This document shows positions 34,284-43,748 of a stretch of 64,000 nucleotides of DNA, piece after piece (position 1 is the first letter of the stretch; the number at the start of each line of letters is the position of its first letter). The notes under the pieces were generated by a model. That model searched no databases. It was given only the letters and a program-made list of their open reading frames with translations, and was not told where the DNA came from. The position numbers were made by a program, and so were the translations under genes. The stretch lies in assembly GCA_037102815.1 (NCBI GenBank), contig BTPP01000004.1:3038001-3102000 (forward strand), read 5' to 3'. This stretch comes from Neurospora intermedia. Taxonomy: Eukaryota; Ascomycota; Sordariomycetes; Sordariales; Sordariaceae.

Positions 34284-37043
34284 CTAACTCCAACCCAGTG
34301 TTTCAAGAATGCCCTTGGCCTCAATCCCACTGAAGCCGGAAACCGCGACAGCCCGAGCCTGACTACCGCTCCGAAGCGACTGGAGACCCTTTGCAATCTT
34401 CCACGCCTCTTCTTCGCCGACAACAAACAAGAAACGTTTGCCCTCTTGATCGCGGATCGATGTTCGAAGGAGATGCAGACCTCGGAACTTCCATCCGTCC
34501 GCCTCTTGCGAAGCAGCCGACCCAGTCGCCGAAGAGCCCGAGCTGTTAGCATTCAGGCCTAATCGGCAATTCGTACTGCAGCAGGTACCCAATTCATTCA
34601 GGTAGGCCACAGCCTCCTCGCCATTGAAAGCCCTGGTAGCAGCTTTCTCGGCCGCGCGGCGCATGGCGCTGCTTGTGGGCATCATTTTGAAGAGCGGGTG
34701 TGAGGCTGGGATGGCTCCCGAGGCAACTCCTGTGCCGTTGGCGGAGCTAGCAGCGAGCACAGGACACCAGACTTCGACCTGCTTAAGGGTCCAGGCCTTG
34801 ATGTCCCACTCTCGTTGGGCAACGCCGCGGACATCGTCATCCACGAAAAGACCTGCGGTCGAGATGCGGAGGATAAGCCCGTCGGTTACGGTGCCGACGC
34901 CGGAGATAAGCTGCGAGGCAGGGGTTTTCGAAAACTGGTTGACAAAGTTATAGACGGCCTTGATGACGATCTTGCCAGGATCGTCAGTGTGGTATGGAGC
35001 CCGCATCGAAGGCGGAGGGCTAGTGTTGTTGGTGGTACCAGACTGAGCGTACGAGTCCTCCGAGAGATCCGAGATCGACTTTTTACGGGCCGCGGCAGGG
35101 GTTTTAGGCTTGTCGTATGGCCGGTAAGAGTACTCGTCAGCAGTGCCTGTTGCACTCGAAGCTGGTCTGGGGGATGCGGGCTTTGGTGATGCCGTCCTCG
35201 CTGCCGCTGGATTAGGCGATTTTGTGGGCGAGTGTGGTGGCGCGGGCGATGCGCGCGGGGTCGAAGTACGAGCGGTGGAAGCATGAGAAGTCTGCGAGGC
35301 GGTGGCCGAAGGAGTAACAATCGAGGGTGGTCTGCCATTTGGCCATAAGCTGGTCCTTTCGCCAACCTTTGGCATCGCATACGGTGTTTCCTTGCGCGCA
35401 AGTCTCTCCTTCTCCTTTTCCATCTCCTCATCTTCTTGCCGAAGCTGCTCCAGGCGCTCCTCCCGATCCCTCTGTTCTTGTGCTTCGCGGGCTTCACGAG
35501 CCTCCCGTTCCCTTCGCCTGATGGCTTCACGGACTTCACGGTCCTTCGCCTCTTGCCGATCCCTCTCGAACCGTTTCCTTTCTTCCTCGCGTTGTATGGC
35601 CTCGTCCTTCTGTCTCAGTTCCTCCCGCTCACGGGCTTCGCGCACTTCACGCTCCTTGGCCTCGCGGTCCTTTTCTTCGCGTTCTTTGGCTTCACGCTCC
35701 CTGGCTTCGCGCTCACGCGTCAGCTGCTCACGCAGGAGCCTCTCCCGTTCACGTTGCCTGGCTTCTTGTTCCAGCTTGATTTGGCGTTCGCGTTCCTTGG
35801 CCTCCCGTTCTCTTGCCAATCGCTCCTTTTCTATAGCAGCGAGTTCCTTGGCTTCCCATTCGGCCTTTTGGCGCAGTTCCTGCTCCACCTTTTCTCTAAT
35901 CTCGCGCTCCAGGCGCTCTTTCTCCAGAGCCTCTTGTTCCTTGCGCTCCCTCTCTCTTTCTTCCCTCTCACGGGCCTCCTTCTCCCGTTTCTCGCGCTCA
36001 CGCGCATCACGTTCTCGGAGCTCACGCAGACGGCGAGCCGCATCATCGCGCCTCTTGAGTTCGGCTTCCCTGGCCTTGCGCTCCTCCTCCCGCCTTCTAG
36101 TCTCCTCTCTCGCCTTTTCCCAGGCGCCTTTTGAGGAAACTTCAGACTTGGTGGGATTTTCAGGGTCAAGAGGAGTGGGAGGCCCATGCGGAGGCTCTTG
36201 GGAGTCGACTGACTCCTGTCTAGGCGGCTCTGGCACTGGCTCCTGTTCGTAATCCGGATCATCTTCAGGACGAAGCTCAGGCTCTGGCGGTGGCTGGGGT
36301 CTCGGCTGCGATCTTGCTTGTGTCTTGGAGTGGGATTTAGACTGGGACTTGGTGTGGGACCGAGTTTGGACAGGGGACTGAGGTCTCCGGTGTGACCTTG
36401 TCTGTGTGGGAGACTGCGGTCTCTTGTGCGATCGCGTTTGTGTTGGGGATTGTGGTCTGTGCTTGGCCTTGGGTTCCGGCTCCGGCTCGGGCTCAACATG
36501 TGGTTCCGGTTCCGCGTCATCGTTCTCCTTCCACGAAGGACGCGACCACTCATCGGCCGGAGTCTCGGGATCCGTGGGAGGTGTAGGGGGACGTGGTGGC
36601 GGCGCGTGCGTAGACTTGAAGTCTTCATAAGGGGGCGCTGTCTTGAACGCCCCAGAGGCATCGGATTCGCCAGTTGTCTTTTGCCAGTCACTTCCCGACC
36701 CCAGCTTTACGTTGCTTGTAGATCGGCCAAGAGACCAAGATCCCAGCGCTACCACAACCAGGAGTACTGACAACCCAACACTGCCCATTCCGCTGTGCCA
36801 CCATGACAGGAAAGCCGGCGTCAGCGCTTTCCCTAGGAACAGTGCGGCGAGGGTGGAGACGACACCAGCAAAGAAGCTGTTCCATTGCGGTTGCAATGAT
36901 GGTAGGTATAGAAACCCCGCGCCAGCAGAGTGCTCCGGTATGATAAAGACATCGTATTTCCTAGGCGGAAGAGCACTTGAGCCAGCCGATGTTTTGGGAT
37001 TCTTGCCGTGGGGCGGCGGAGGAGGCGGCGGTGCTTCATCCAT
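34284..37043 (-). CDS. Membrane protein with long Arg/Glu-rich helix
   Basis: A single 919-aa frame, ATG at 37043-37041. I do not recognise the gene. A Pro run opens the protein. Two hydrophobic segments follow (about residues 50-75 and 85-105, from WNSFFAGVVSTLAALFLG to GLSVLLVVVALGSWSLG), suggesting a membrane hairpin. A Pro/Ser/Arg region holds three near-copies of RPQSPTQTRSHK. Residues about 305-560 are an almost unbroken stretch of Arg, Glu and Lys (EREAREREAKEREEK type), which looks like a single alpha-helix (ER/K) or long coiled coil that could act as a rigid spacer. After a Ser/Pro linker, the C-terminal 240 residues look folded (KIVIKAVYNFVNQFSKTPASQLISGVGTVTDGLILRIS...) and probably carry the specific function. 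A tether between a membrane and another structure is an inference. Confidence 0.8.
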   Translation of the reverse strand: MDEAPPPPPPPHGKNPKTSAGSSALPPRKYDVFIIPEHSAGAGFLYLPSLQPQWNSFFAGVVSTLAALFLGKALTPAFLSWWHSGMGSVGLSVLLVVVALGSWSLGRSTSNVKLGSGSDWQKTTGESDASGAFKTAPPYEDFKSTHAPPPRPPTPPTDPETPADEWSRPSWKENDDAEPEPHVEPEPEPEPKAKHRPQSPTQTRSHKRPQSPTQTRSHRRPQSPVQTRSHTKSQSKSHSKTQARSQPRPQPPPEPELRPEDDPDYEQEPVPEPPRQESVDSQEPPHGPPTPLDPENPTKSEVSSKGAWEKAREETRRREEERKAREAELKRRDDAARRLRELRERDAREREKREKEAREREERERERKEQEALEKERLEREIREKVEQELRQKAEWEAKELAAIEKERLAREREAKERERQIKLEQEARQRERERLLREQLTREREAREREAKEREEKDREAKEREVREAREREELRQKDEAIQREEERKRFERDRQEAKDREVREAIRRREREAREAREAQEQRDREERLEQLRQEDEEMEKEKERLARKETPYAMPKVGERTSLWPNGRPPSIVTPSATASQTSHASTARTSTPRASPAPPHSPTKSPNPAAARTASPKPASPRPASSATGTADEYSYRPYDKPKTPAAARKKSISDLSEDSYAQSGTTNNTSPPPSMRAPYHTDDPGKIVIKAVYNFVNQFSKTPASQLISGVGTVTDGLILRISTAGLFVDDDVRGVAQREWDIKAWTLKQVEVWCPVLAASSANGTGVASGAIPASHPLFKMMPTSSAMRRAAEKAATRAFNGEEAVAYLNELGTCCSTNCRLGLNANSSGSSATGSAASQEADGWKFRGLHLLRTSIRDQEGKRFLFVVGEEEAWKIAKGLQSLRSGSQARAVAVSGFSGIEAKGILETLGWS

Positions 37044-38521
37044 TTCGTGATCGGGCCGTTACCGGATAAGTCTGGGTGATGCTTTCGGAGAGCGGTCGTC
37101 AATCAACCTGCAGATAGTCGTAACGTATGGCGGCGCCTTGAAGCTTCAGTATTAGGTTGTTCTATAGTGCTCGTGGGCAGCCATCAAGGCGGCCAGAAGT
37201 ACTAGAGAGTGGCAGAAGTCTGCCATGTGTGTGTCAGCCTCAGTCCTTAGTGTAACCTGCAATACGCGATAGGGACAAAGGCGCAAAGACATGCAGCAGC
37301 TGGTGCACCAGGGCGCTCTTGACAGCTCGCGAAGAGGCACGACGTTGGGAGCTTCGAAGGAATGGTAGTGGGCTGGCTTACATGTCCGGCTTCGTTGCGG
37401 TTGAATGTTGTCGTCCAAGGTTGAGATGAGCTGAGAGCTGTGGATTGTAACGACCGTCGTTAGCTGTTATCACCCGACCAGCAAGTTGATGTATGGGACA
37501 AGATTTAATGTCGGTGGCCGGCGCATACAGGAAGCGTTGAAAGTTCAAGTTGTCCTCTGTCTGCATTGGAGGAGAAGGAAGGGTCCTTGAAGAAGACAGT
37601 TGGGAGAAAGAGAAAATCGGGAAGCTAGCCACAACAGGTTCAGGGCGTGCATGGTTGCACTTTGTGTGCGACGCCCTCTGCTTGTTGGTTGGTGTGATTG
37701 GGAAACTGCGTGCAAGTGAAGTGGAAGTGGAAGGCGGTGCTCCCGTCCCGCCCCGGCATTGTTTACTTCCTCTAGAGGTACAGTGCCATTGACCGACAGG
37801 GGTAGGAACCAGTGGAGTTTTGGGCGGGGTACAGGGGTTGACAGCCTGGCCGTGCTGGCGCAGTTCAACAGCTGAACCGGCATGTGTAGAGGTATTCTGT
37901 AGTGTACTGGTAGAAGTAGTGTACCATGTCCCTCTGGCTCCCGGGAAAGCAGGAACCCGTCTTCAATACGATGGTAAAGTAGATCGTGTCGTATATTCAT
38001 AATCTGTATATTTCAGATGTATCAATCAGCTGAATGTTGCACAAGTGGTAACAAGTCATCTATCGCCAATTCGACGTTCTCAAAGGAATAGGCTGTGCAT
38101 GAAGACCCTTAAGCGAAGCGCTGACGTGACCAAAGTTTCGAAACATGCCCAGGCTACCCGGCGCGGCTTGGCCCTTGCTCAACAATTGTTCTCTTCTAAC
38201 ATTCGCTCGCACCTATATGGTAAACGTAGCTGACCTGTACATCAACGAAGCTTTGGGTATCGCATCATGTTGGATAAAGATTGAAACTCGCAAAGTGACA
38301 AGAGAGGAGCTCAACCGTTGCTGGGCAACCGACTTGCATCCCCAACCGTGACGTAACAGGGAGATCTGGTTTTCTGAACTACATACACTACAGGGTACGA
38401 GGGTCGACCACTAGAGCCACTGTAACGAGATGGCTGGGAGCATTGGGCCCAGCCACGCCATGTTGTAGTGGAGGCTATCATTTTCACCGCCTGCCTCCTA
38501 CAACAGACATGTTTTCGAGCG
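37044..38521. other. Intergenic upstream of the helical membrane protein gene
   Basis: Promoter of the minus-strand gene, then about 1.2 kb with no supported feature. Short frames (for example 37545-38000 minus) show no domains. Confidence 0.5.
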
Positions 38522-38523
38522 TA

Positions 38524-38881
38524 CTGTTTAACCTGCACATAACGATCAAGGGTGTTTCTAGTGTTTTGATCGTTATGCCCAGAATATCGTTAATGTAAGG
38601 TAGGCTACTTTGGGCTTCTAGACTAATTAGAAGGCCGTGGATAGCTGAAAGGACCCACTTCTTTCCGTTACGAGTTGTAACGGCCTGTCACTAGACGTCT
38701 CAGAACTGAACCAAACCCCCCAAGTATAACGATTTTGGTATAGCTCGCCGTCAAAATCTGATCGAAATCGCAATGCGAAGGTTGATCGTTACTCCCATAC
38801 AAATCTATACCGTTTCCGTGATCTTGAGCATTATAACCAGAATATCGTTATGTGGCTGATCGTTATATGCAGGTCGAACAG
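38524..38881. mobile_element. 358-bp MITE with 25-bp TIRs and TA flanks (Tc1/mariner type)
   Basis: The left end reads CTGTTTAACCTGCACATAAC and continues CGATCA; the reverse complement of the right end reads CTGTTCGACCTGCATATAAC and continues CGATCA. 22 of 25 positions agree. Both ends are flanked by TA (38522-38523 and 38882-38883), the duplication made by Tc1/mariner-family transposases. The element has no coding capacity. Inside, each end carries a copy of CCAGAATATCGTTA (38578-38591 and 38837-38850) and further copies of GATCGTTA, so subterminal repeats are present. It lies between two minus-strand genes and disrupts neither. The similarity of the TIRs suggests modest age. Confidence 0.8.
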
Positions 38882-39161
38882 TACTATGCTTCGTGACCTC
38901 GACTTCAGGCAGAGTAGGTAGGTAGGTAAGAAACGAGTTGATCAAAGTTTCTTTTGCGCTATGTGATGAGAGCAAGGTCCCCCCGGGTCTCCAATCCAAC
39001 TGATTGATAGATCCACCACGCTGTAAACTGGAATGAATGACAGATATCTAAGCCAAACGGTATAATAAACAGGACTCTCACAAACAACAACCCAAACTCC
39101 CCGACACAGAAGAAAAGCAGCTCCGTAGCAAAAGAGTTTGTCAAGGGAAAAGAGTGATGCG

Positions 39162-39647
39162 TCAACCAAATGACTCCGAAGGTTGTCCCAAAAGAAGTAG
39201 GCCAAACTCCACCACGCAAGTGAGCACATCCGACAACCTCCCCAACGCCCACTGCAACAACCAAAACCCTTGGACGCCGGCGAGAACGCCCTTGACACAA
39301 AGCAAAAGGAAAGCATCAAACATGTTACCTTCTTCGCCGCCGCCGCCGCCGCCTCCCGAGGGCCTACCCTTTGCTCTCAACCCTTCATTTCGTTTCCCCT
39401 TTCCTTCGTCCCCTTGTTGCCGTTGTTGTCGTGCTGTCCTACTCTTCTTCTCGTCTGTGGTGCTGCTGTGGTCGTCATGTCCGTCGTCATCCGATGATAA
39501 TTCATATAGCCATTGGTCTCGTCGTAGTCGTAAGCGGCCATTTCGGGGTCTGTGGATAGCTCCGTGCTGGTCTCCTTGTGCCACCGTAGTAGGAACAACG
39601 ATAACTTCTGCCACGGAACCGTCCTCGCTTGACATGATAAACATCAT
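39162..39647 (-). CDS. Possible small ORF, acidic then hydrophobic (doubtful)
   Basis: A 161-codon frame starting 87 bp after the vam7 stop on the same strand. The first half is acidic and charged, a Gly run follows, and the last 50 residues are hydrophobic (MFDAFLLLCVKGVLAGVQGFWLLQWAL...). The very short gap to vam7 and the lack of recognisable features make it more likely to be vam7 3' UTR. Listed so the reader knows what the region holds. Confidence 0.2.
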   Translation of the reverse strand: MMFIMSSEDGSVAEVIVVPTTVAQGDQHGAIHRPRNGRLRLRRDQWLYELSSDDDGHDDHSSTTDEKKSRTARQQRQQGDEGKGKRNEGLRAKGRPSGGGGGGGEEGNMFDAFLLLCVKGVLAGVQGFWLLQWALGRLSDVLTCVVEFGLLLLGQPSESFG

Positions 39648-39734
39648 CCTGTTGAGACTATCATCGTCATTATTCTCCTCATCCTCCTCCTGTGTAAAAC
39701 CTTCATGATCCCACTCGGGAAGCGGCGCCTCACG

Positions 39735-40913
39735 TCAACCAAGCCTCTTGACCCGTCCCTTGGCGACCCTCAACTTCTTATCCACCACATCAACATTAGT
39801 GTTGAGGTTATCCAGCATGTTCGTCTGCCGCTCAACCTCGTCGTTGATAGCCAGTCCCATCTCCTTCTGCCTCCTGACAATCCTCGCCAGCGCCTCCACT
39901 TCCATATCCTGATCGCGCATCGTATCCCTCTGCAGCTGCAACACCCCCTCATTATCCAACTCCCTCGTCCTTTCCGTCTCCGGCAACGGGGCGCCCAATA
40001 CCCTCCCTCCTCTCACCGACCCTCCACCAGCACCAGAAGACCCAGCAAACAACTTGGCCCTCTCCCCGGCCTCCCCACTACTACTCCCACTCCCCAACGG
40101 CCCACTGATCGAAGCCTGCCTCGCCGCCTCCCGGCTCGCATGCGCCAAGCTCGAACTGAGCTTATCCAGCCCATCCCTCTCCACCCTCGCGGCCGCCAGC
40201 AGGTCCCTTCGTCTCCTGAGTTCGCCCTCCCCGACCCGTCCACTACTCTTCAGAACTCCCAAGCCCTCCTGCAACGCGCCCAGCAAGCTACCCGCCCTAA
40301 CCAGCGCCCTCTTGGCCGCCGCACCCGCCTCCAGCTTCGTCATATTCTCCGTCGCCCCATCCCTCCTTCCCAGCGCCACGCGCGCCTCGTGCAGCGCGCC
40401 CTTCAGCTCGCGGTGCAAATCCAGCCACGTGCCCGGGTCACTGGCAGCAGCGAGGTTCGCGTCTTTCAGGCCGATAGCGGGGATTTTTCCCTCGATTCCG
40501 CTGCCACTACCCGCAGTACTAGCGGCGGCATTGGCACCGCTAGCCCCGCCGGGCAGGTTCAGAAACGCGCGCCAGACGGGCGTATCACGCCACCGACGAT
40601 CGGGCGGCTCGGCAATGGCGCGGAGGTAGCGCTCGAGAGCGACGCGGCGCTTTTCCGTCAACTCGGGGGAGTTGACGGTGGATTTGAACCAGTTTTTGGC
40701 GGGCAAGGGTTCGGGAGGCGGAGAGCCAACGAGGGAGGTGAGGGCTTGGTGCAGGGCGAGGAAGTCGGAATAGCGCTTTTGGACGACGAAGGAGCGGAGG
40801 GGAAGGCGGAGAGTGATGTTGTAGAGTGTGAAAGGTTTTGAGGAGCCACCGGATTCGGAAGAAGGGGTGGATATGGAGGTTGTGGGGATGGAGATCTCGG
40901 CTGGGGGGGCCAT
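39735..40913 (-). CDS. vam7: Vam7-like vacuolar SNARE (PX domain + Qc-SNARE)
   Basis: A single 392-aa frame, ATG at 40913-40911. The N-terminal 120 residues form a PX domain: the VVQKRYSDFLALHQAL motif carries the RYSDF phosphoinositide-binding signature, followed by PPEPLPAKNWF and RRVALERYLRAI. The middle is a Lys/Arg/Ala-rich helix. The C-terminal 60 residues are a SNARE motif (RDTMRDQDMEVEALARIVRRQKEMGLAINDEVERQTNMLDNL...) with the zero-layer glutamine at Q363, so it is a Q-SNARE of the Qc class. There is no transmembrane anchor, as in yeast Vam7, which is recruited to the vacuole by PI3P binding through PX and acts with Vam3, Vti1 and Nyv1 in homotypic vacuole fusion. Length and order match the family. 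Confidence 0.93.
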   Translation of the reverse strand: MAPPAEISIPTTSISTPSSESGGSSKPFTLYNITLRLPLRSFVVQKRYSDFLALHQALTSLVGSPPPEPLPAKNWFKSTVNSPELTEKRRVALERYLRAIAEPPDRRWRDTPVWRAFLNLPGGASGANAAASTAGSGSGIEGKIPAIGLKDANLAAASDPGTWLDLHRELKGALHEARVALGRRDGATENMTKLEAGAAAKRALVRAGSLLGALQEGLGVLKSSGRVGEGELRRRRDLLAAARVERDGLDKLSSSLAHASREAARQASISGPLGSGSSSGEAGERAKLFAGSSGAGGGSVRGGRVLGAPLPETERTRELDNEGVLQLQRDTMRDQDMEVEALARIVRRQKEMGLAINDEVERQTNMLDNLNTNVDVVDKKLRVAKGRVKRLG

Positions 40914-42727
40914 GGTTGCCGTTGCCGTTGCCGTTGCCGTTGTATATGGCCGGGACCTTCGGCTGCTTCGTTGTTTGTGTGTTAAAATGTTGTTGTTGAG
41001 GTTAAAAGGTTCCGTGTGGTTTTGTTGATGTTCAAATCATAGAAGGACAACCCTGCGATGACGAAAGGAGCAGCTTTCAGGTCACTCGGGGGAGTTTGGT
41101 CGTGTGACTGTGACGCGAAGCGATCGGCCGGAGAGAGCGTCGTGAATGTCTTGGCTTGTTAGGATAGCGACAGTCGGCTTGATAGAGCAGGGGTTTTTTG
41201 TTGGTAGATACGGATCGAATGGATTTGTTGTGATCTGTGTGGACCAAAGGTCAACAGGGCTGGGCTGGCAGGCAGCACTGATGGTAGGTGATGAATCGCC
41301 ACGGCTATGCTGTGTGGATGGCTGGGGATGATGGGATCGTTCGTTTCAATGCTGACGAAGCGCTTCGAAATGACTTGAACCAAATGGCGGGTATCTCTTG
41401 CAAGATTAAAGAAGCAGACGCGGATGCCCAATGCAAAAAATGGGAGAGAAAGACAAGAAAAAAAAAAAAAAAGGCGGAAGAGGAAATGTGGTGTTATCGA
41501 TCAGAGGTCGAGATCAATTTGGTGTTTGATGTTGTCTGGAGAATCTCATCAGACCTTCGATTGGGGTAAAATGCAGTGGTTGTTGTCAATGCAGCCAGTG
41601 CAGTGCAGCTGATCGATTGGTTGGTGGTTGGCCGTGTTTGAAGTTGGAAAACCCTCCAGTGTGTCATTGCGTCCATGGACAGCCAGAAGACGGATGCCCG
41701 CGATCGGATGCTTTCTCTATGTATCCAAAGCGTCACTGCCTAACAGGGTTCGCTGGCGTTTAGTACCTGGATCAGTTAAGCGCCAACAGACGAACCCAGC
41801 GACAGGAACAGTCTCAGGTCCGGGCACCTTTCCGGCCCCAGCAAGGTACGTGGCGTGGCTGACGGGTCTCCGAAACGACATGATCCCCACTGTCTACACT
41901 ACATACTCCCCCCTCCGACTCGTCCTTTGTGATCATCTTTCCAGCGGTAGCATCCCGTGTCTTCTTTCCTCCCCCAAGTAGAAATATGTTCGCGAATGCG
42001 GTGTAACTTGACGGCCTCGGACCAGCTTATAAGGGAGCAATGGATTCCACTTTATAAAGTTCAGACGCTGTAACACAAATGCACTCACCCCTCGGCTCAG
42101 GAACACGAGGCATCAATCACATTTTACACACAACCACCAGCGAGGAACGATTCTTCTGCCTATAACCTCACCCCTACCATTCTAAATTCAACAGGCTCAC
42201 AGTGCAGGAGGAGAAAAATATCAATATCCCAGATAGCTTTTATCTACCGTCAAGTCTTCGTCGTATGTGCGAATTGCAGTGCGTGTGGACTATGCTGAAA
42301 CCTCCGGACTCAGCTGGTGTCCAGGGAGTCATAAAGACCCTTGTGTAAATATTGCAAATCCGTGCAAAGAGAGTGTATGGAACAGAGGATCAACCCCCAT
42401 CCCATACATACCACATGCTGTCCGTCCCAAATGTCTAAAAAAGGGTCCCTTTGTTATGCTTCAAGAGAGCCCACTAGTATCAGATCCGCCCTCTGTTCCT
42501 GATGCACCACGCAATGTGCCCGTCAACAATACCAACAGCATAGCGACCCTTGCCGTCCGCAGTTCATGACCCGGAGCCAAATAACAACACCATTAATCTT
42601 CGGCCTCTGCGTAAATCCAACCCCATCCCCCCAGCCTCTAAACCGCGTGGCGCTACCCTCCGCCTATCTCGGTGGGCAGGCCGCGTTGCAGTTGTCGCCA
42701 TAGTCGTTAAACCAGTATGTGATGCGT
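40914..42727. other. Intergenic between vam7 and the EB1 gene
   Basis: vam7 promoter, with a (GTTGCC)n run just before its ATG (40914-40940), an A16-type tract at 41458-41473, and the EB1 3' flank. No gene is supported. Confidence 0.5.
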
Positions 42728-43748
42728 TTAAAAGGTCTCCTGATCGTCGGCGGCCTCGGCGTCAGCCTCGGGAATCTCGAAGCCCTCCTCGGTCGAGTAA
42801 AGGATGGCCTGGATGGCCTTGATGAGACCGTCCTCTTGCTTCTCGAGTTCGGGGTCCTCCTCGACAGCGCTCTGAACAAGAACCTCAATGTCGCGCAGCT
42901 TGTGGAAGTAGAAGTCACGCTCGCGCTCCAGGCCGCCGACGGCCTCCTTGAGAGTTGCGACCTCCTGCTGGAGAGCCTGGGTGGCGGCCGAGTTAGCAGC
43001 GGGGGCTCTAGCAGCGACACGGGGACCACCGGTGGGGGTGGCGCCACCGGGACGTCTCGCGGCAGCCGAACCGGCGGAGGCGCGAGAGGCACCGCTCATG
43101 GTGGCAGGGAGAGCGCCACCCTTGCGACGGGCAGCGGCATCGTAATCACCGCCGGGGTAGTACTGGTCCCAGAATCTCTTGGTCCACTGCAGGAAGTCGA
43201 GGTTGTCCTGCATCTTGCATTTTACGAGCGCCTCGATGGGGATGGACTTTTCGATCTGGTGCTTGGTGAAGGTGTCTGGAGAAAAGCCGTCGTCAGTAAC
43301 TCAACTCGATGTGCGGCTTGGCAGGGGAACCGGCTACTCACTCTGGAGGATCTTGAAGTTCTGAATGTAGGCATATTCCGAGTTCACGTTGAACTTGACG
43401 CGGGACATGGGAACATCGCCGAAGATGCTGTCGTAGACCTGGCAGAGGGCGGCGCTGTTGCGGGCCGGGGGCGATTAGCAAAAGGGGCTCTCGTTCAACG
43501 GTCGGGCGCGGGGCGGGGCGTATGGCGATGGAGGGGCATGGCAAACTAACCCAGTACCGCACTGCTCAACCTTGGTCAGGTTGAGTTGGAGAAGACTGTT
43601 GATCCATTGAAGGAGCTCTTGACTGTGAACATTAATCGTGGTCAGTCCGAGATCTTGAGAGCTGGTGTTGGGTCCCGACCCGGCGCGAGGCGTGGCCGGA
43701 GCGACAAGCAACACGGGGATGGCGTAGTACACACCGTGATTCACCCAT
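42728..43748 (-). CDS. EB1-family microtubule plus-end protein (Bim1/Mal3)
   Basis: Four exons on the minus strand, 43748-43735, 43622-43551, 43454-43342 and 43275-42728, give 248 aa. The first coding exon is only 14 nt (ATG GGT GAA TCA CG) and joins to QELLQWINSLLQLNLTKVEQCGTG, the calponin-homology start of EB1. The next exons supply AALCQVYDSIFGDVPMSRVKFNVNSEYAYIQNFKILQN and TFTKHQIEKSIPIEALVKCKMQDNLDFLQWTKRFWDQ. A Ser/Ala-rich linker leads to the EB1 C-terminal domain (LERERDFYFHKLRDIEVLVQ). The tail ends DDQETF, like the acidic aromatic ends bound by CAP-Gly domains. EB1 proteins track growing microtubule plus ends and recruit partners. All splice junctions keep phase and have GT/AG ends. 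Confidence 0.93.

Noticed and set aside
35302-36252. 316-codon Ser/Arg-rich plus-strand frame
   Set aside because: Antisense shadow of the ER/K helix of the minus-strand gene; the low-complexity Arg/Glu codons keep the opposite frame open.
39154-39708. 184-codon plus-strand frame with Pro run
   Set aside because: Overlaps the equally weak minus-strand frame at 39162-39647 and has no domain; the region is probably vam7 3' flank.
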